This document shows, piece by piece, positions 36,496 to 45,730 of a stretch of 64,000 nucleotides of DNA; position 1 is the first letter of the stretch; the number at the start of each line of letters is the position of its first letter. Source of the stretch: an uncultured Carboxylicivirga sp. (lineage in GTDB: Bacteria; Bacteroidota; Bacteroidia; Bacteroidales; Marinilabiliaceae); the NCBI GenBank assembly GCA_947503525.1, contig CANNEA010000007.1, positions 248,001-312,000 of the forward strand, written 5' to 3'. The notes under the pieces were generated by a model that was not told the origin of the DNA, did no database searches, and saw only the letters and a program-made list of their open reading frames with translations. The position numbers and the translations under genes were made by a program.

Positions 36496-36606
36496 AACTT
36501 GACATTCTCCCTTAATCTGTCGTTAATTCGCTAACAATTGACAACTTAAGCTATTATTATGACTACAATTCTATACGCCGCTTCTGTTTTTCTTAATTCC
36601 ACATAG
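36496..36606 (+). repeat. Direct repeat copy 1 (leader plus 15-codon ORF)
   Basis: About 110 bases that align without gaps with 40542-40652. The leader (to 36558) differs at about 11 of 62 positions; the 48-base ORF that ends it differs at 7. It begins AACTTGACATTCTCC, identical in both copies. Copy 1 follows the unknown secreted gene at 34760. Confidence 0.8.
36559..36606 (+). CDS. 15-residue putative peptide, copy 1
   Basis: ATG to TAG encoding MTTILYAASVFLNST. The second copy at 40605 encodes MTTILYAGSAFLNST. Of seven base differences, three are synonymous third positions within sense codons, one swaps the stop codon (TAG/TAA), and three change two residues (Ala/Gly, Val/Ala). That pattern suggests selection on a peptide, though two sequences are too few to prove it. 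No Shine-Dalgarno site; the preceding CTATTATT is conserved. Possible roles: leader peptide, signalling peptide, small toxin or chance ORF inside a repeated RNA. Confidence 0.45.
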   Translation: MTTILYAASVFLNST

Positions 36607-36627
36607 AAACAATAAGCAATTAATTTA

Positions 36628-38049
36628 CTAGCCCGGCTTAATATTCTGATTTAGGTGAAAAAAATTATCAGGATCAAAGCTTGATTTAACACTTGCCAAC
36701 CTCTTGTAATTATCTCCATAGGCTTCTTTAACAAGATCTTCACCTTCTTCGCCCAGTCCTGAAAAATTAACATATAATCCGCCTGGTGAGTATGCTTTCA
36801 GATCATCTAAAAATTCTCTTGCATAACTAATAACCTTTTCACTATTCTCTTCCCCGGTCCAAATGGCATCAACGCTGAATAAATAGCTGGACTGTCGTCC
36901 CATAAATGCAGTCTCTTCATCGCTAATCCTGCTCATAGCGCCTCCAATATGCCAAATGGCAATCAATATCATGGTTTGTGGAGGTGCTATGGCCTTAGGT
37001 AGTATAGCATCAATTGTTTTATCATCCAGCGCATTTAAATACTTCGATTTAAAATAATACAACTGCTCTCCTTTAGGAAAAAAAGGATCAAACATCCCCT
37101 GTAAAACCATCCAGGGAATAGGCGTGCTTAAATCAACCAAAGGCCTGCTGAGTTCACGTAAGGGCTGCAGTACTTTTTCGCCTTCCACAGGTGAGCCACA
37201 ATGCACAGCAGTTAAAATCAATACTCTTCTGCCATGTACCTCTTCCGGAAAATTGGGCACCGGAGGTATAGTCCAGAACATGGCGGTGGTTGATACTTCA
37301 TCAGGTGATGCCTCTGCAAATTTTTTCCAGCGAGGCAATATATCTTTTGCTTCTTCCGCAGGATAGAAGGGTGCACATAAGGTAACCATCGGACCAAGCG
37401 GATGCAGTTGATATTCAAACGAGGTGACCACGCCAAAATTTCCGCCCCCTCCTCTTATTGCCCAAAAGAGATCTGTATTTTCTGTTTTACTGGCTCTTAT
37501 GCACTTACCTTCGGCAGTTACCATATCCACCGAGATTAAATTATCAATACTTAAACCATACTTTTTTCTTAACCAGCCCAAACCACCTCCAAGAGTTAAG
37601 CCGGCGATACCTGTAGTTGAAACCACGCCTCCCGGAGCAACCATATTGAAGACCTGTGTTTCACTGTCCAGATCTCCCCATGTGACACCCCCCTGTGCAT
37701 GCACCGTCTTTTTATCGGGATTAACACGAATTCCTTTCATCAAAGATAAATCAATCATCATGCCTCCATCATTGGAAGCACTGCCAGAAACATTATGCCC
37801 ACCTGCTCTTATTGAAACTAAAATATTATGATGCCGGGCAAACCTGACTGATGATACAACATCAGCCACCCCGCAACAACGAATAATTAAGGCCGGCTTT
37901 TTATTGTGCATCCCATTCCATAATTGACGCACCTCATCATAGCTTTTATCTGATTCTGTCAGAAGTTGTCCTCTTAGTTTTGTTGCCAATTCATCAATAT
38001 GTTCCTGTTCAATATCTATTGATGATCCTGTTTTTAAAACTACATTCAT
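36628..38049 (-). CDS. FAD-linked oxidoreductase with BBE domain
   Basis: 473 residues, no signal peptide. PCMH-type FAD-binding domain (~45-220; SIRAGGHNVSGSASNDGGMMIDLSLM, GLTLGGGLGWLRKKYGLSIDNL) and a C-terminal berberine-bridge domain (~425-470; YVNFSGLGEEGEDLVKEAYGDNYKRLASVKSSFDPDNFF). The His in AGGHN is the expected 8-alpha covalent FAD site. The second attachment Cys of bicovalent relatives (GLxCDN) is Ile here, so FAD is probably held by one bond. Substrates in this family range from sugars to secondary metabolites; none can be assigned. Third gene of a minus-strand cassette with the AraC regulator and the NTF2-cupin protein. Confidence 0.85.
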   Translation of the reverse strand: MNVVLKTGSSIDIEQEHIDELATKLRGQLLTESDKSYDEVRQLWNGMHNKKPALIIRCCGVADVVSSVRFARHHNILVSIRAGGHNVSGSASNDGGMMIDLSLMKGIRVNPDKKTVHAQGGVTWGDLDSETQVFNMVAPGGVVSTTGIAGLTLGGGLGWLRKKYGLSIDNLISVDMVTAEGKCIRASKTENTDLFWAIRGGGGNFGVVTSFEYQLHPLGPMVTLCAPFYPAEEAKDILPRWKKFAEASPDEVSTTAMFWTIPPVPNFPEEVHGRRVLILTAVHCGSPVEGEKVLQPLRELSRPLVDLSTPIPWMVLQGMFDPFFPKGEQLYYFKSKYLNALDDKTIDAILPKAIAPPQTMILIAIWHIGGAMSRISDEETAFMGRQSSYLFSVDAIWTGEENSEKVISYAREFLDDLKAYSPGGLYVNFSGLGEEGEDLVKEAYGDNYKRLASVKSSFDPDNFFHLNQNIKPG

Positions 38050-38091
38050 ATTCCTAATTTTTTATTTCATTAATGGGTGATAAGCCTGATA

Positions 38092-39198
38092 TCAAATGGC
38101 TATCTGGGAAGGAAGGATGCCATATTTGTTTTGAAAACATTTGGCGAAGTAGGAAGGATTATTCATTCCCACATCCAGAGCTATTTCTGTAATGTTCTTT
38201 TTCCTTTGCTTGATCAACGACAGAGCTTTACCCAACCTCAGGTCCCGGATAAATGCAACCGGTGAAAGGCCTGTTATGGTTCTTAGCTTCCTGTATAGAT
38301 GAGGACGACTCATGCCAATTTCACGACTTAATAATTCCACATTAAATTCGTTATCAGGATAGTTTCCTTCCACAATTTTGAATAGTTGATCCAGGAAATC
38401 CTGTTCTGCCTCATTGATTACCTTCACCGTATGATTTTCTATTTCCTGGTCGCAAAAAACACTGAGTTTACCCACCAAAACGGATGTCATAATTTCTCCG
38501 GGATCAGCAATTTTACACAGACGGTAGCTCTGCTCAATGGCTTTTTCAAAGAGCTGATCCTCTTCCTCTGTTACAGGCTGACCAACACTAATCCCCATTT
38601 TAAAACTAATGTTCCACCCTTTATTCTTATTGTTTATAATTTGATGGCAGAACTCGTTTTTTATAGCTATTGCGGCCTGAACTGCACTTTCGGGTGTATA
38701 AAAGGAGGCAATGAGACAATCATTTTTCAACTGTTGCAGGATCCGTCCTTGATAACGACCTATTAAATCATTGGCCTTCTCCCCGGGCTTATCTGGAAAC
38801 TTAAGCTCATCAAAATTAATGTCTTCCTTTAGGCTCGTCAATGAAATAATGTCCAGCGTCAGGATAAATCGAAAGCCGGAATCCGCTTGACCCGGCGATT
38901 TCATAACAATATCACTATCCAGTGATTGTCCATAAGCCATAAAAGCTGAATACATACCTCCATCCACCTCAATAATATTACAAACTTCTACGCCATTGGC
39001 TTCCCTGTGGGTAGACACACAGGATTCCATATCTGGTCCTTCCATCAGGCAAAACACCAGACCTGCTTCCTCATTTACCCAAAATTGATGATATTTGACC
39101 CGGTATTTGTCCTGCACAGCCAGATCTTCCAAATGCGCTTTTTTGGCAAATTCAATTGTAATTCCCGGGACATTGTGATAATCCATAAAAAGTGGCAT
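38092..39198 (-). CDS. AraC-family regulator fused to DUF4242 and cyclase-like domains
   Basis: 368 residues in three parts. Residues ~1-80 (MPLFMDYHNVPGITIEFAKKAHLEDLAVQDKYRV...VFCLMEGPD) are a DUF4242-type domain. Residues ~125-245 (FRFILTLDIISLTSLKEDI; GRYQGRILQQLKNDCLIASFYTPESAVQAAIAIKNEF; KMGISVGQPVTEEEDQLFEKAIEQSYRLCKIADPGEIMTS) follow the class III adenylate/guanylate cyclase fold, but the metal-binding Asp/Asp positions look incomplete, so it may be a sensor rather than an enzyme. Residues ~265-368 are a two-helix-turn-helix AraC domain (LSREIGMSRPHLYRKLRTITGLSPVAFIRDLRLGKAL). It lies between the BBE and cupin genes and probably regulates them. I do not know this triple fusion as a described class. 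Confidence 0.85.
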   Translation of the reverse strand: MPLFMDYHNVPGITIEFAKKAHLEDLAVQDKYRVKYHQFWVNEEAGLVFCLMEGPDMESCVSTHREANGVEVCNIIEVDGGMYSAFMAYGQSLDSDIVMKSPGQADSGFRFILTLDIISLTSLKEDINFDELKFPDKPGEKANDLIGRYQGRILQQLKNDCLIASFYTPESAVQAAIAIKNEFCHQIINNKNKGWNISFKMGISVGQPVTEEEDQLFEKAIEQSYRLCKIADPGEIMTSVLVGKLSVFCDQEIENHTVKVINEAEQDFLDQLFKIVEGNYPDNEFNVELLSREIGMSRPHLYRKLRTITGLSPVAFIRDLRLGKALSLIKQRKKNITEIALDVGMNNPSYFAKCFQNKYGILPSQIAI

Positions 39199-39287
39199 AA
39201 CTCAAAAATTAAGTGTTCTTTCATAAAATACTCATAAATGAGCCGGAGCGCAATAGAATATTTGCTTTGCAGATCCTTTTATCTTAT

Positions 39288-40175
39288 TTACGGGTTCATT
39301 TGAGCCATCTTTGTTTCAAAATGATGAACCAGATCCTTAATGCCTTCTTCGGGGCCAAAGCTTACCAGTAATAGATCCTCCAATACACCGCCTGTATGAC
39401 CCGGTTTCATAAAAAAAGCTTCTCCTTCCCGAAATACTTCCGAAGTGCCATCTTCGTAATCCATGCGTATAGCGCCTTTTACAACATAGCCCCAATGCGG
39501 TACCTGACAATGGTCATTCTTCAAGCCTTTAAGCAAAGGTGAAAACTCGGTTCCGGCTGGTGCGTTATTAATATCGACACACATTCCACCCCATCCATCA
39601 ATCATTGGAAAAACCTGATCCTTCGGAAAATCTTTTAATTGAACATGGGTTTGTTCAGGTGCCTTGTTTGCATCAACCACAAACTTTCCTTCTCCATATG
39701 AACCTAAATTAAGCATGTTGACATTTAAGATTTTCCACTCCTTATTAAATCGTTTTAATACAATGGACCTTCTGTCTTTTTCAATTTTATTTTCATCATA
39801 GTGAGATAAATTTACCCATGCCAGATCACCATCAACTAGAATGTTGTGATACTTAAAATCATTAGGATTCTCATAGTTTTTTACATTATTTTCACTTTTC
39901 CATTTAAGATAGGAGCTAAAGTTTTTCCCTATTTTTTCCCATCCTTGATATAAATAATAATCATCCATGCCTGAATACAAAAAGAGAGCATTCTCATCTT
40001 TTAACCAATGAGCAGAATACGCTTCAAAATTGTTAGCATTAAACATTGCCCGCTCGTTTTCCAATAATTGAATAATTGCCTGACGATCGTCCTTCTTACC
40101 GGCATTAATAAAAAATAGTCCAAAAGCAATAAACATTGCAGTCAAGCCAAAACCTCTGCTAATCATCTTTTTCAT
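39288..40175 (-). CDS. Secreted NTF2-like plus cupin fusion protein
   Basis: 295 residues with an N-terminal signal or anchor (~1-25). An NTF2/SnoaL-like domain (~30-155; QAIIQLLENERAMFNANNFEAYSAHWLKDENALFLYSG; WKILNVNMLNLGSYG) is followed by a cupin domain (~170-290; VPHWGYVVKGAIRMDYEDGTSEVFREGEAFFMKPGHTG). The cupin keeps one His in PHWGYV and a second in KPGHTG, so metal binding is possible but the four-ligand motif is not complete. First gene of the minus-strand cassette. Function unknown; a small-molecule binding or isomerase-like role is inference. Confidence 0.75.
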   Translation of the reverse strand: MKKMISRGFGLTAMFIAFGLFFINAGKKDDRQAIIQLLENERAMFNANNFEAYSAHWLKDENALFLYSGMDDYYLYQGWEKIGKNFSSYLKWKSENNVKNYENPNDFKYHNILVDGDLAWVNLSHYDENKIEKDRRSIVLKRFNKEWKILNVNMLNLGSYGEGKFVVDANKAPEQTHVQLKDFPKDQVFPMIDGWGGMCVDINNAPAGTEFSPLLKGLKNDHCQVPHWGYVVKGAIRMDYEDGTSEVFREGEAFFMKPGHTGGVLEDLLLVSFGPEEGIKDLVHHFETKMAQMNP

Positions 40176-40541
40176 AACTCAATCTTTTTAATTAATAATA
40201 AAAGACAAGAATTCAAGTCTTTATAACAGCACCAAAATTAGATCAGATGATACCTCAATGTCGAACATGAATGAATCAAAGAATGCCACAAATGTTACAT
40301 GGCTTAGTTTTAGATAAGAATTAACCTATAAGAATATGGAGTGTAAAATATTGGGAGGACATTAACTGCTAAAATTAAATACTTACATAATTTATAACAC
40401 TTGAAATGAAGACTAACACCTCATTGATTTCACTACTCCTAACTAGCTATTTATCGAGATATTAACAAATCACAATAAAGAGTTTACCATTGAGTTTTTC
40501 ACAAGAAAAAAATATTTACCAAGAAAGATATATACTCGGAT
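40176..40541. other. Intergenic region upstream of the cassette
   Basis: 366 AT-rich bases between the cupin gene and the second direct repeat. Minus-strand TAATTTTG (40240-40233) matches the -7 box, with ATTG (40259-40256) 15 bases upstream, a weak promoter candidate for the cassette. Nothing else recognised. Confidence 0.4.
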
Positions 40542-40652
40542 AACTTGACATTCTCCTTTAAACCACCGTAAATTAGCTTGCAATTCACAACTTAACCTAT
40601 TATTATGACTACAATTCTTTACGCAGGTTCAGCATTTCTTAATTCCACATAA
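40542..40652 (+). repeat. Direct repeat copy 2 (leader plus 15-codon ORF)
   Basis: Second copy of the 36496-36606 element, same orientation. After it, ACAATAAGCAA (about 40690) echoes the sequence that follows copy 1 (36609), so similarity may continue with a gap. It ends about 100 bases before the 1651-residue protein gene and may be part of its leader. Confidence 0.8.
40605..40652 (+). CDS. 15-residue putative peptide, copy 2
   Basis: ATG to TAA encoding MTTILYAGSAFLNST; see copy 1 for the comparison. It precedes the ATG of the 1651-residue gene by 97 bases in the same direction, which would suit an upstream ORF or leader peptide. Confidence 0.45.
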   Translation: MTTILYAGSAFLNST

Positions 40653-40749
40653 AGAGTCCCTTTATACAGAGCCAAATTGTATGGGGGTACAATAAGCAAC
40701 TCAGCATAATATATCGAAAATAGTAATAATAAATATTGGAGGTAGTATT

Positions 40750-43700
40750 ATGAGTCGAGTAAGTATTAATGGTTTATTAAAACCAAAGAGCACGCTGGAT
40801 ATTAGTAATCAATATCGCGGCCATTTTCTAAAAGTCAGTTACATTCAGGAAATCGCAGGCCATTCGGTTTTTGGTAAAGACCGAGTGGATGTGGAAGAGC
40901 AGGGTGCTTTTCGTTTTTTTCTGCCACCCAAAGAAACACTCAGTGGCGAAAGCATTACCATTATAATCTATGCCCCTGATGGTGAGCAACTGGGTCAACA
41001 AATCTACAGCTATGGCAGCCTGATGGCTTCCGGTGCTTCGGAGTATGAAGACGACAAGAGTGAACCAATGGTCATCGACATTGATCCGAAAATCATTGTC
41101 TTTAATGCCGGCAGTCCAATCGAGGCATCGTCCTACAAAATTTCGGGTCGCCTCGTAGATGTATCGGGCGAAAAAAAGTGCGGCAGTAACCAGGTGGTGA
41201 TTATGGCTACAAACGTGGCCGGCGAAGCCAGTGAAGAGGACTACAAGGCTGTTTTTACATCAGTTACCGAGAAGCGTGGTTACTTCTATGGGCGGGTGCA
41301 AAACCATAGCTACGAACAGGCCTATGCCCTTGTGCCGGGCTTCGAATCCGATCCCATAGCCATTCAGCTGGATGATAAAAAAATACCCAAGGAACTTATC
41401 CTGATGGCCGACCTTTCGGAACTGCCAGATGACCGTCCTTGTTGCGCAGGAACACCAAGCTTACCCGATGCTTCGGATCTGGTAGGCAGCTCGTCTTTTT
41501 CGCAAGACCTGGGTGGTACCTGTGTTGATTTTACAGTGCCCAACCGCACCCTGGAAGAATTTAGTTTCTATCATACCGTACGCACCACCGAGCCTGAGAT
41601 TCGCGGCTTGACCATTACCAGCAAGGAAAGCAAAAACATTAAGACCGAACTGCTGGACATTTCCAACAATCTCTTTACCGTTTTTGGTCGCTTACGCAAC
41701 TCCATGCAAACCATGGAAGTGATCCCCTATGCCGTTGATGAAGAGGAGGAAGAAAAACCCATGGAAATGTCGCGCGGAGCTATGGCCACCGAAGAAAATG
41801 CCAAGATGCAGATGGCCACGGCCTTTACCTTTCCCGTATATAAACTAACATTAGCTTCGGGTACATCACAGCTTAAATTAAACACCAAGGATTTAATGCT
41901 GGCCAAAAAGGGCATTGATTTCAGTGCCATCTTAAAACTATTAGCCGAACAGGCCAAGCGACAAGCCAAGCTTAAGGCCTTGCACCGCAAACTGTCCATT
42001 GCATATTGTGGGAAAAATGGTTTGCAGGATGAAAAAACCTATTGCGACACCTTTGCGATGGAGAATTCATCGAATAAGGACAGTTTGTCTTCACTACTGG
42101 GACACATCAGGAAGTACAGCCCATTTATTAACAAAACCCGTACGCTAGTTAAGCCCTTTAAGCAGTTTACCAGCGACTTTGAAGAGTTACTCAAACAAGA
42201 TTATCTGGATAGTGGTTTGGTTGCCCTAATGAAGGCACGTACCACCAAGCTGATACTGGAAATTGACAACTCCACTCCGGAGTCACAGGATCAGGAAGAG
42301 CTACTGGGATACCTACGTCGTTTGGTGAAGGAACTACTGGAAGTGGCCGAAAAAGGAGCCAACTATTTTGAGCCCTGCCCTCCTGCCCCCAAAACGGATA
42401 CCATGGGTATTCAATGTATGATGCAGGAGTTTGATAAAACACGCGAGATGCTCCGCAACAAGGTGGTTCTGTCCTTGGGAGAGATACTCAGCATACGTGC
42501 CAGTTACGATGTGTATGTCACCAGCATTGCTGCTTTCCTTTCTTTACTCGAAGAGTTTTACCGTTTCCACAAGAGCGGATTGAATATCCTGATTTCACTG
42601 GAAGATGATTATTTTATCCAGAATTACAATCAGGTTCGCAGCTCATTAATCATGCTGAAGCGCCAGATTTTTTGGGCCATCAACAAAATTGAAAACATCG
42701 AACAGGCCTATATCACCAATCACCCTGGCAGACGTGAGCTGACGGTGGAGAACAGTATTGATTGGGACGAGACCCCAACCATTTATGAAAATACAACCAT
42801 TGCACATGGGCATATTCTGCATTTTAAGCAAATGTGGAAGGCCGATGGTTATTCACTTGGTGATTTATTGTACAGCTTGCCACTTGCGCCTTGTCAGGAA
42901 AAACAATTGGCCATTATCGATTGGGATCGTGCTGAGCGTGCCCGACGCGATGAAGCTCAGAGTGTAGAAGAAGCCCTGGTGGCTGAAATATCACGCGACC
43001 GTGACATCAGCGAGATAATGAATTCCTCGTTCCGTGAGAACATCAGCGCCAGTTCAAGTAATAAAACTTCAGGCACCAGTGCCGGTATAGGAGGTGGTAT
43101 TTTTGGAGCCATCGGTAATTTTGTTGGCGGACTTTTTGGTGGCGTCTCCCATTCCGGAGCCTCCTCACGTTCAACAGCCAATCAGAATTCCAGTCGTAAT
43201 TTATCCGGTAGTACTTTAAACCGCTTGCAGGATAATATTTCTCAATCGGCTTCTTCATTACGTACCCAGCGAAATACCGTGATCCAAACGGTTGGACAGA
43301 ATGAGACCATGTCGGTACAAACCGAGGTGGTGAAAAACAATAATCACTGCCATGCCATTACCATAGAATATTTCGAGGTATTGAAGCATTATGCCATTGA
43401 GCAAAAGTTGGTGGACATTCAGGAATGTTTGTTTGTGCCATTACCAATGAGTCATTTTAACCATCAAAAGGTACTGCGTTGGAAAAACACCTTACGTCGC
43501 GGAATTCGCTCACGTAGTTTGCAGCGTGGCTTTGATGCCATCGAACGCATCGAAACCAACTATGCCGATTCGGACTTCCCAGCTGAAACTTATGCCGATG
43601 AAAACATTCAGGAGTTCAGAGGTAACTTTAGCATTTCCTTTAGACTGGAGCGTCCTTACATTGGCGAGATCGAAGAAGCCACTAAAACGGAAGTCATCGA

Positions 43701-45705
43701 TTTAAATAAGTACTTCCCCTGGTTTATTGGCTTTATGCGTTTCAGATTGGAACGCGAAGTGCCATTAACAGAGCAGGAAAAAGATGCCTTGTTTGAAGCT
43801 GAATATGCGCCTGAGATCGTACGCAGTTTTATTGATCAGATTGAGATTTATGGCATTGATGAAGATGGCATTGAAGAACTGCTGGATTTAGATGTCACCC
43901 TTCTATCCAATTATCGTAGAGGAGCGCCATTAAGGGTAAATATTGCGAGCAGGAATGTGCCGGAAATCACACGACGCCAGATTAAACATTTGCGTTTCCG
44001 GGCCAGTACAACAGTTAAGGCAGGCTCTCAGATTATCCTAAGGTCCTTCTATTTATACTATAAAACTCAGCATCTTAATGAGGCCATCATCCGAAATTCT
44101 CGTGTGAACAACGACATCATTAATACAGTAGAAGTACAGTTTAATACGGCGCCTTTTATCCGGATTCATACCGATGCGGCTTTGATGTATACCCCACTTT
44201 CGGGCAAGGAACAACGTAATCCGCGTAAGGAAGATCGAGAGGCCGCCACGGCACTGGTCAGTTTCTTAAATGAGCATATGGAAATGTCGCACAAAGTGAT
44301 ATGGGCCAGTATGGATGCCAGTCGCCTCTTTGGCTTATTGGACGGATATATTGCTCCTAACTCAGGAGGTAAAAGTGTGGCCAGCGTGGTTGAGAACAAA
44401 ATCATGGGCATAGTTGGTAATAACATTGTACTTAAGGTGGTTCCGGGTGAACGACTTGATCCGGTCTTCCGTTCGGTGGAGAATCTTCTGGATTATTATC
44501 AGCCAACCACTACACCTGATCCGTTCCGTGTTAGTGTGCCAACGAAAGGCGTTTATGCCGAATCAGTAATGGGTAAATGTAATAGTTGTGAGGAGATAGA
44601 TGATACGCGGCACTGGCGCTTTGACGAAGCCCCTTGTGGCACCAAGCCTACCTCCATCGATTCCATCTCAACGGCCAGCAGGCGATCTGATGTGGGTGAT
44701 CTTCAGGTGAAGGATATGCCAGCTAACATTGTGAACATGCAAAATGCACCTGCTGCACCTGATCCAACAGGATTAACCGCTGCCATGAATCTGCTGGGCA
44801 AGAGTGATGCCTTTGGTGACAGAACCGGATTGGCAGGTACACAAGCCAATGCCATTAAAGCCCTTGAAACCACATCGAAGAGTGTGACTGATTTGGCCGG
44901 TATGGCATCAGACCTGAAGAAACAGGAAGCCATGAAAAAGGACATTGGTAAGACCCTTAAGACAATTCAATCGGCCGAAGGTAAAAAGCAAATCACCAAG
45001 GATCAGGCCAATGAATTGTCTTATACTGCCTTGAGTTCCATGGCCGGTAAGCCCACTACCAAAGAGCCTAAGCTGACTCAGGAAAAAGAGGTGAAGGATC
45101 TGATAAAGGCTAAAACGGATAAAGGTGATGCAAATATTAAGATTAATCGTGGCATTGAATCGGTTGAAATAGAACAACCTGGTACCGGATCGGCTGATAC
45201 CACATTTGATTATACGGTTCCGGGCATTGTACCTATTATTGCTCAGCCTTCGAACATGACCTGTTGGGCCACCGTGGCTGCCATGATGTTGGCCTGGAAA
45301 GATCAGGCTTCTTACACCATTGAAACGGCAATGGACAGAGCCGGTGCTAGCTACCGGGCCAAGTTTGATGCCAATGAAGGTCTGGCTGCTGAAGATCATG
45401 AAGATTTTGCTGCGGCCTGCGATATGGAAGGTGAACCATCCATGTCGTATACGGTAAGCGCCATTAAAAATATGATTGAATTACATGGGCCTATTATCGC
45501 CATAGCTGATGAGCAACCCGGTGAGCTTTGGGCCATTCATGCGCGTGTTGTCACCGGCATTTTTGGTGATGGCTCACGAGATGGTACTTTCCTGCGAATC
45601 AATGATCCGGCAGGTGGACACCAATACACCGAGTCCTTTACCTCCTTCTCTCAAAAATTTGAGGAAGTGGCTGGTGCACCCCGACTGCAGATTATGCACT
45701 TTTAA
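40750..45705 (+). CDS. 1651-residue protein with C-terminal papain-like cysteine protease domain
   Basis: No signal peptide; preceded by GGAGG seven bases before the ATG, a strong ribosome site for this phylum. N-terminal ~1-200 is beta-rich with carboxypeptidase-like stretches (SYKISGRLVDVSGEKKCGSNQVVI). Residues ~385-650 are helical. A central module (~680-920) has KADGYSLGDLLYSLPLAPCQEKQLAIIDWDR, a Gly/Ser-rich hydrophobic hairpin (~776-800, IGGGIFGAIGNFVGGLFGG) that could insert in a membrane, and NHCHAITIEYFEVLKHYAI...QECLFVPL. I recall this module from uncharacterised proteins in Actinobacteria and elsewhere. The C-terminal ~1490-1651 is a papain-like domain: Gln-1499 and Cys-1505 (spacing six, as in papain), His-1597 (IHARVVTG), Asn-1618/Asp-1619. 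Likely a large effector or self-processing machine component; function unknown. It ends in a clear terminator. Confidence 0.75.
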   Translation: MSRVSINGLLKPKSTLDISNQYRGHFLKVSYIQEIAGHSVFGKDRVDVEEQGAFRFFLPPKETLSGESITIIIYAPDGEQLGQQIYSYGSLMASGASEYEDDKSEPMVIDIDPKIIVFNAGSPIEASSYKISGRLVDVSGEKKCGSNQVVIMATNVAGEASEEDYKAVFTSVTEKRGYFYGRVQNHSYEQAYALVPGFESDPIAIQLDDKKIPKELILMADLSELPDDRPCCAGTPSLPDASDLVGSSSFSQDLGGTCVDFTVPNRTLEEFSFYHTVRTTEPEIRGLTITSKESKNIKTELLDISNNLFTVFGRLRNSMQTMEVIPYAVDEEEEEKPMEMSRGAMATEENAKMQMATAFTFPVYKLTLASGTSQLKLNTKDLMLAKKGIDFSAILKLLAEQAKRQAKLKALHRKLSIAYCGKNGLQDEKTYCDTFAMENSSNKDSLSSLLGHIRKYSPFINKTRTLVKPFKQFTSDFEELLKQDYLDSGLVALMKARTTKLILEIDNSTPESQDQEELLGYLRRLVKELLEVAEKGANYFEPCPPAPKTDTMGIQCMMQEFDKTREMLRNKVVLSLGEILSIRASYDVYVTSIAAFLSLLEEFYRFHKSGLNILISLEDDYFIQNYNQVRSSLIMLKRQIFWAINKIENIEQAYITNHPGRRELTVENSIDWDETPTIYENTTIAHGHILHFKQMWKADGYSLGDLLYSLPLAPCQEKQLAIIDWDRAERARRDEAQSVEEALVAEISRDRDISEIMNSSFRENISASSSNKTSGTSAGIGGGIFGAIGNFVGGLFGGVSHSGASSRSTANQNSSRNLSGSTLNRLQDNISQSASSLRTQRNTVIQTVGQNETMSVQTEVVKNNNHCHAITIEYFEVLKHYAIEQKLVDIQECLFVPLPMSHFNHQKVLRWKNTLRRGIRSRSLQRGFDAIERIETNYADSDFPAETYADENIQEFRGNFSISFRLERPYIGEIEEATKTEVIDLNKYFPWFIGFMRFRLEREVPLTEQEKDALFEAEYAPEIVRSFIDQIEIYGIDEDGIEELLDLDVTLLSNYRRGAPLRVNIASRNVPEITRRQIKHLRFRASTTVKAGSQIILRSFYLYYKTQHLNEAIIRNSRVNNDIINTVEVQFNTAPFIRIHTDAALMYTPLSGKEQRNPRKEDREAATALVSFLNEHMEMSHKVIWASMDASRLFGLLDGYIAPNSGGKSVASVVENKIMGIVGNNIVLKVVPGERLDPVFRSVENLLDYYQPTTTPDPFRVSVPTKGVYAESVMGKCNSCEEIDDTRHWRFDEAPCGTKPTSIDSISTASRRSDVGDLQVKDMPANIVNMQNAPAAPDPTGLTAAMNLLGKSDAFGDRTGLAGTQANAIKALETTSKSVTDLAGMASDLKKQEAMKKDIGKTLKTIQSAEGKKQITKDQANELSYTALSSMAGKPTTKEPKLTQEKEVKDLIKAKTDKGDANIKINRGIESVEIEQPGTGSADTTFDYTVPGIVPIIAQPSNMTCWATVAAMMLAWKDQASYTIETAMDRAGASYRAKFDANEGLAAEDHEDFAAACDMEGEPSMSYTVSAIKNMIELHGPIIAIADEQPGELWAIHARVVTGIFGDGSRDGTFLRINDPAGGHQYTESFTSFSQKFEEVAGAPRLQIMHF

Positions 45706-45730
45706 CACTTAAAATATTAGTGTGTTTACA

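Noticed and set aside
44908-45399. 163-codon antisense ORF inside the papain-tailed gene
   Set aside because: It is a shadow of the strongly coding plus strand; the translation shows no domain.
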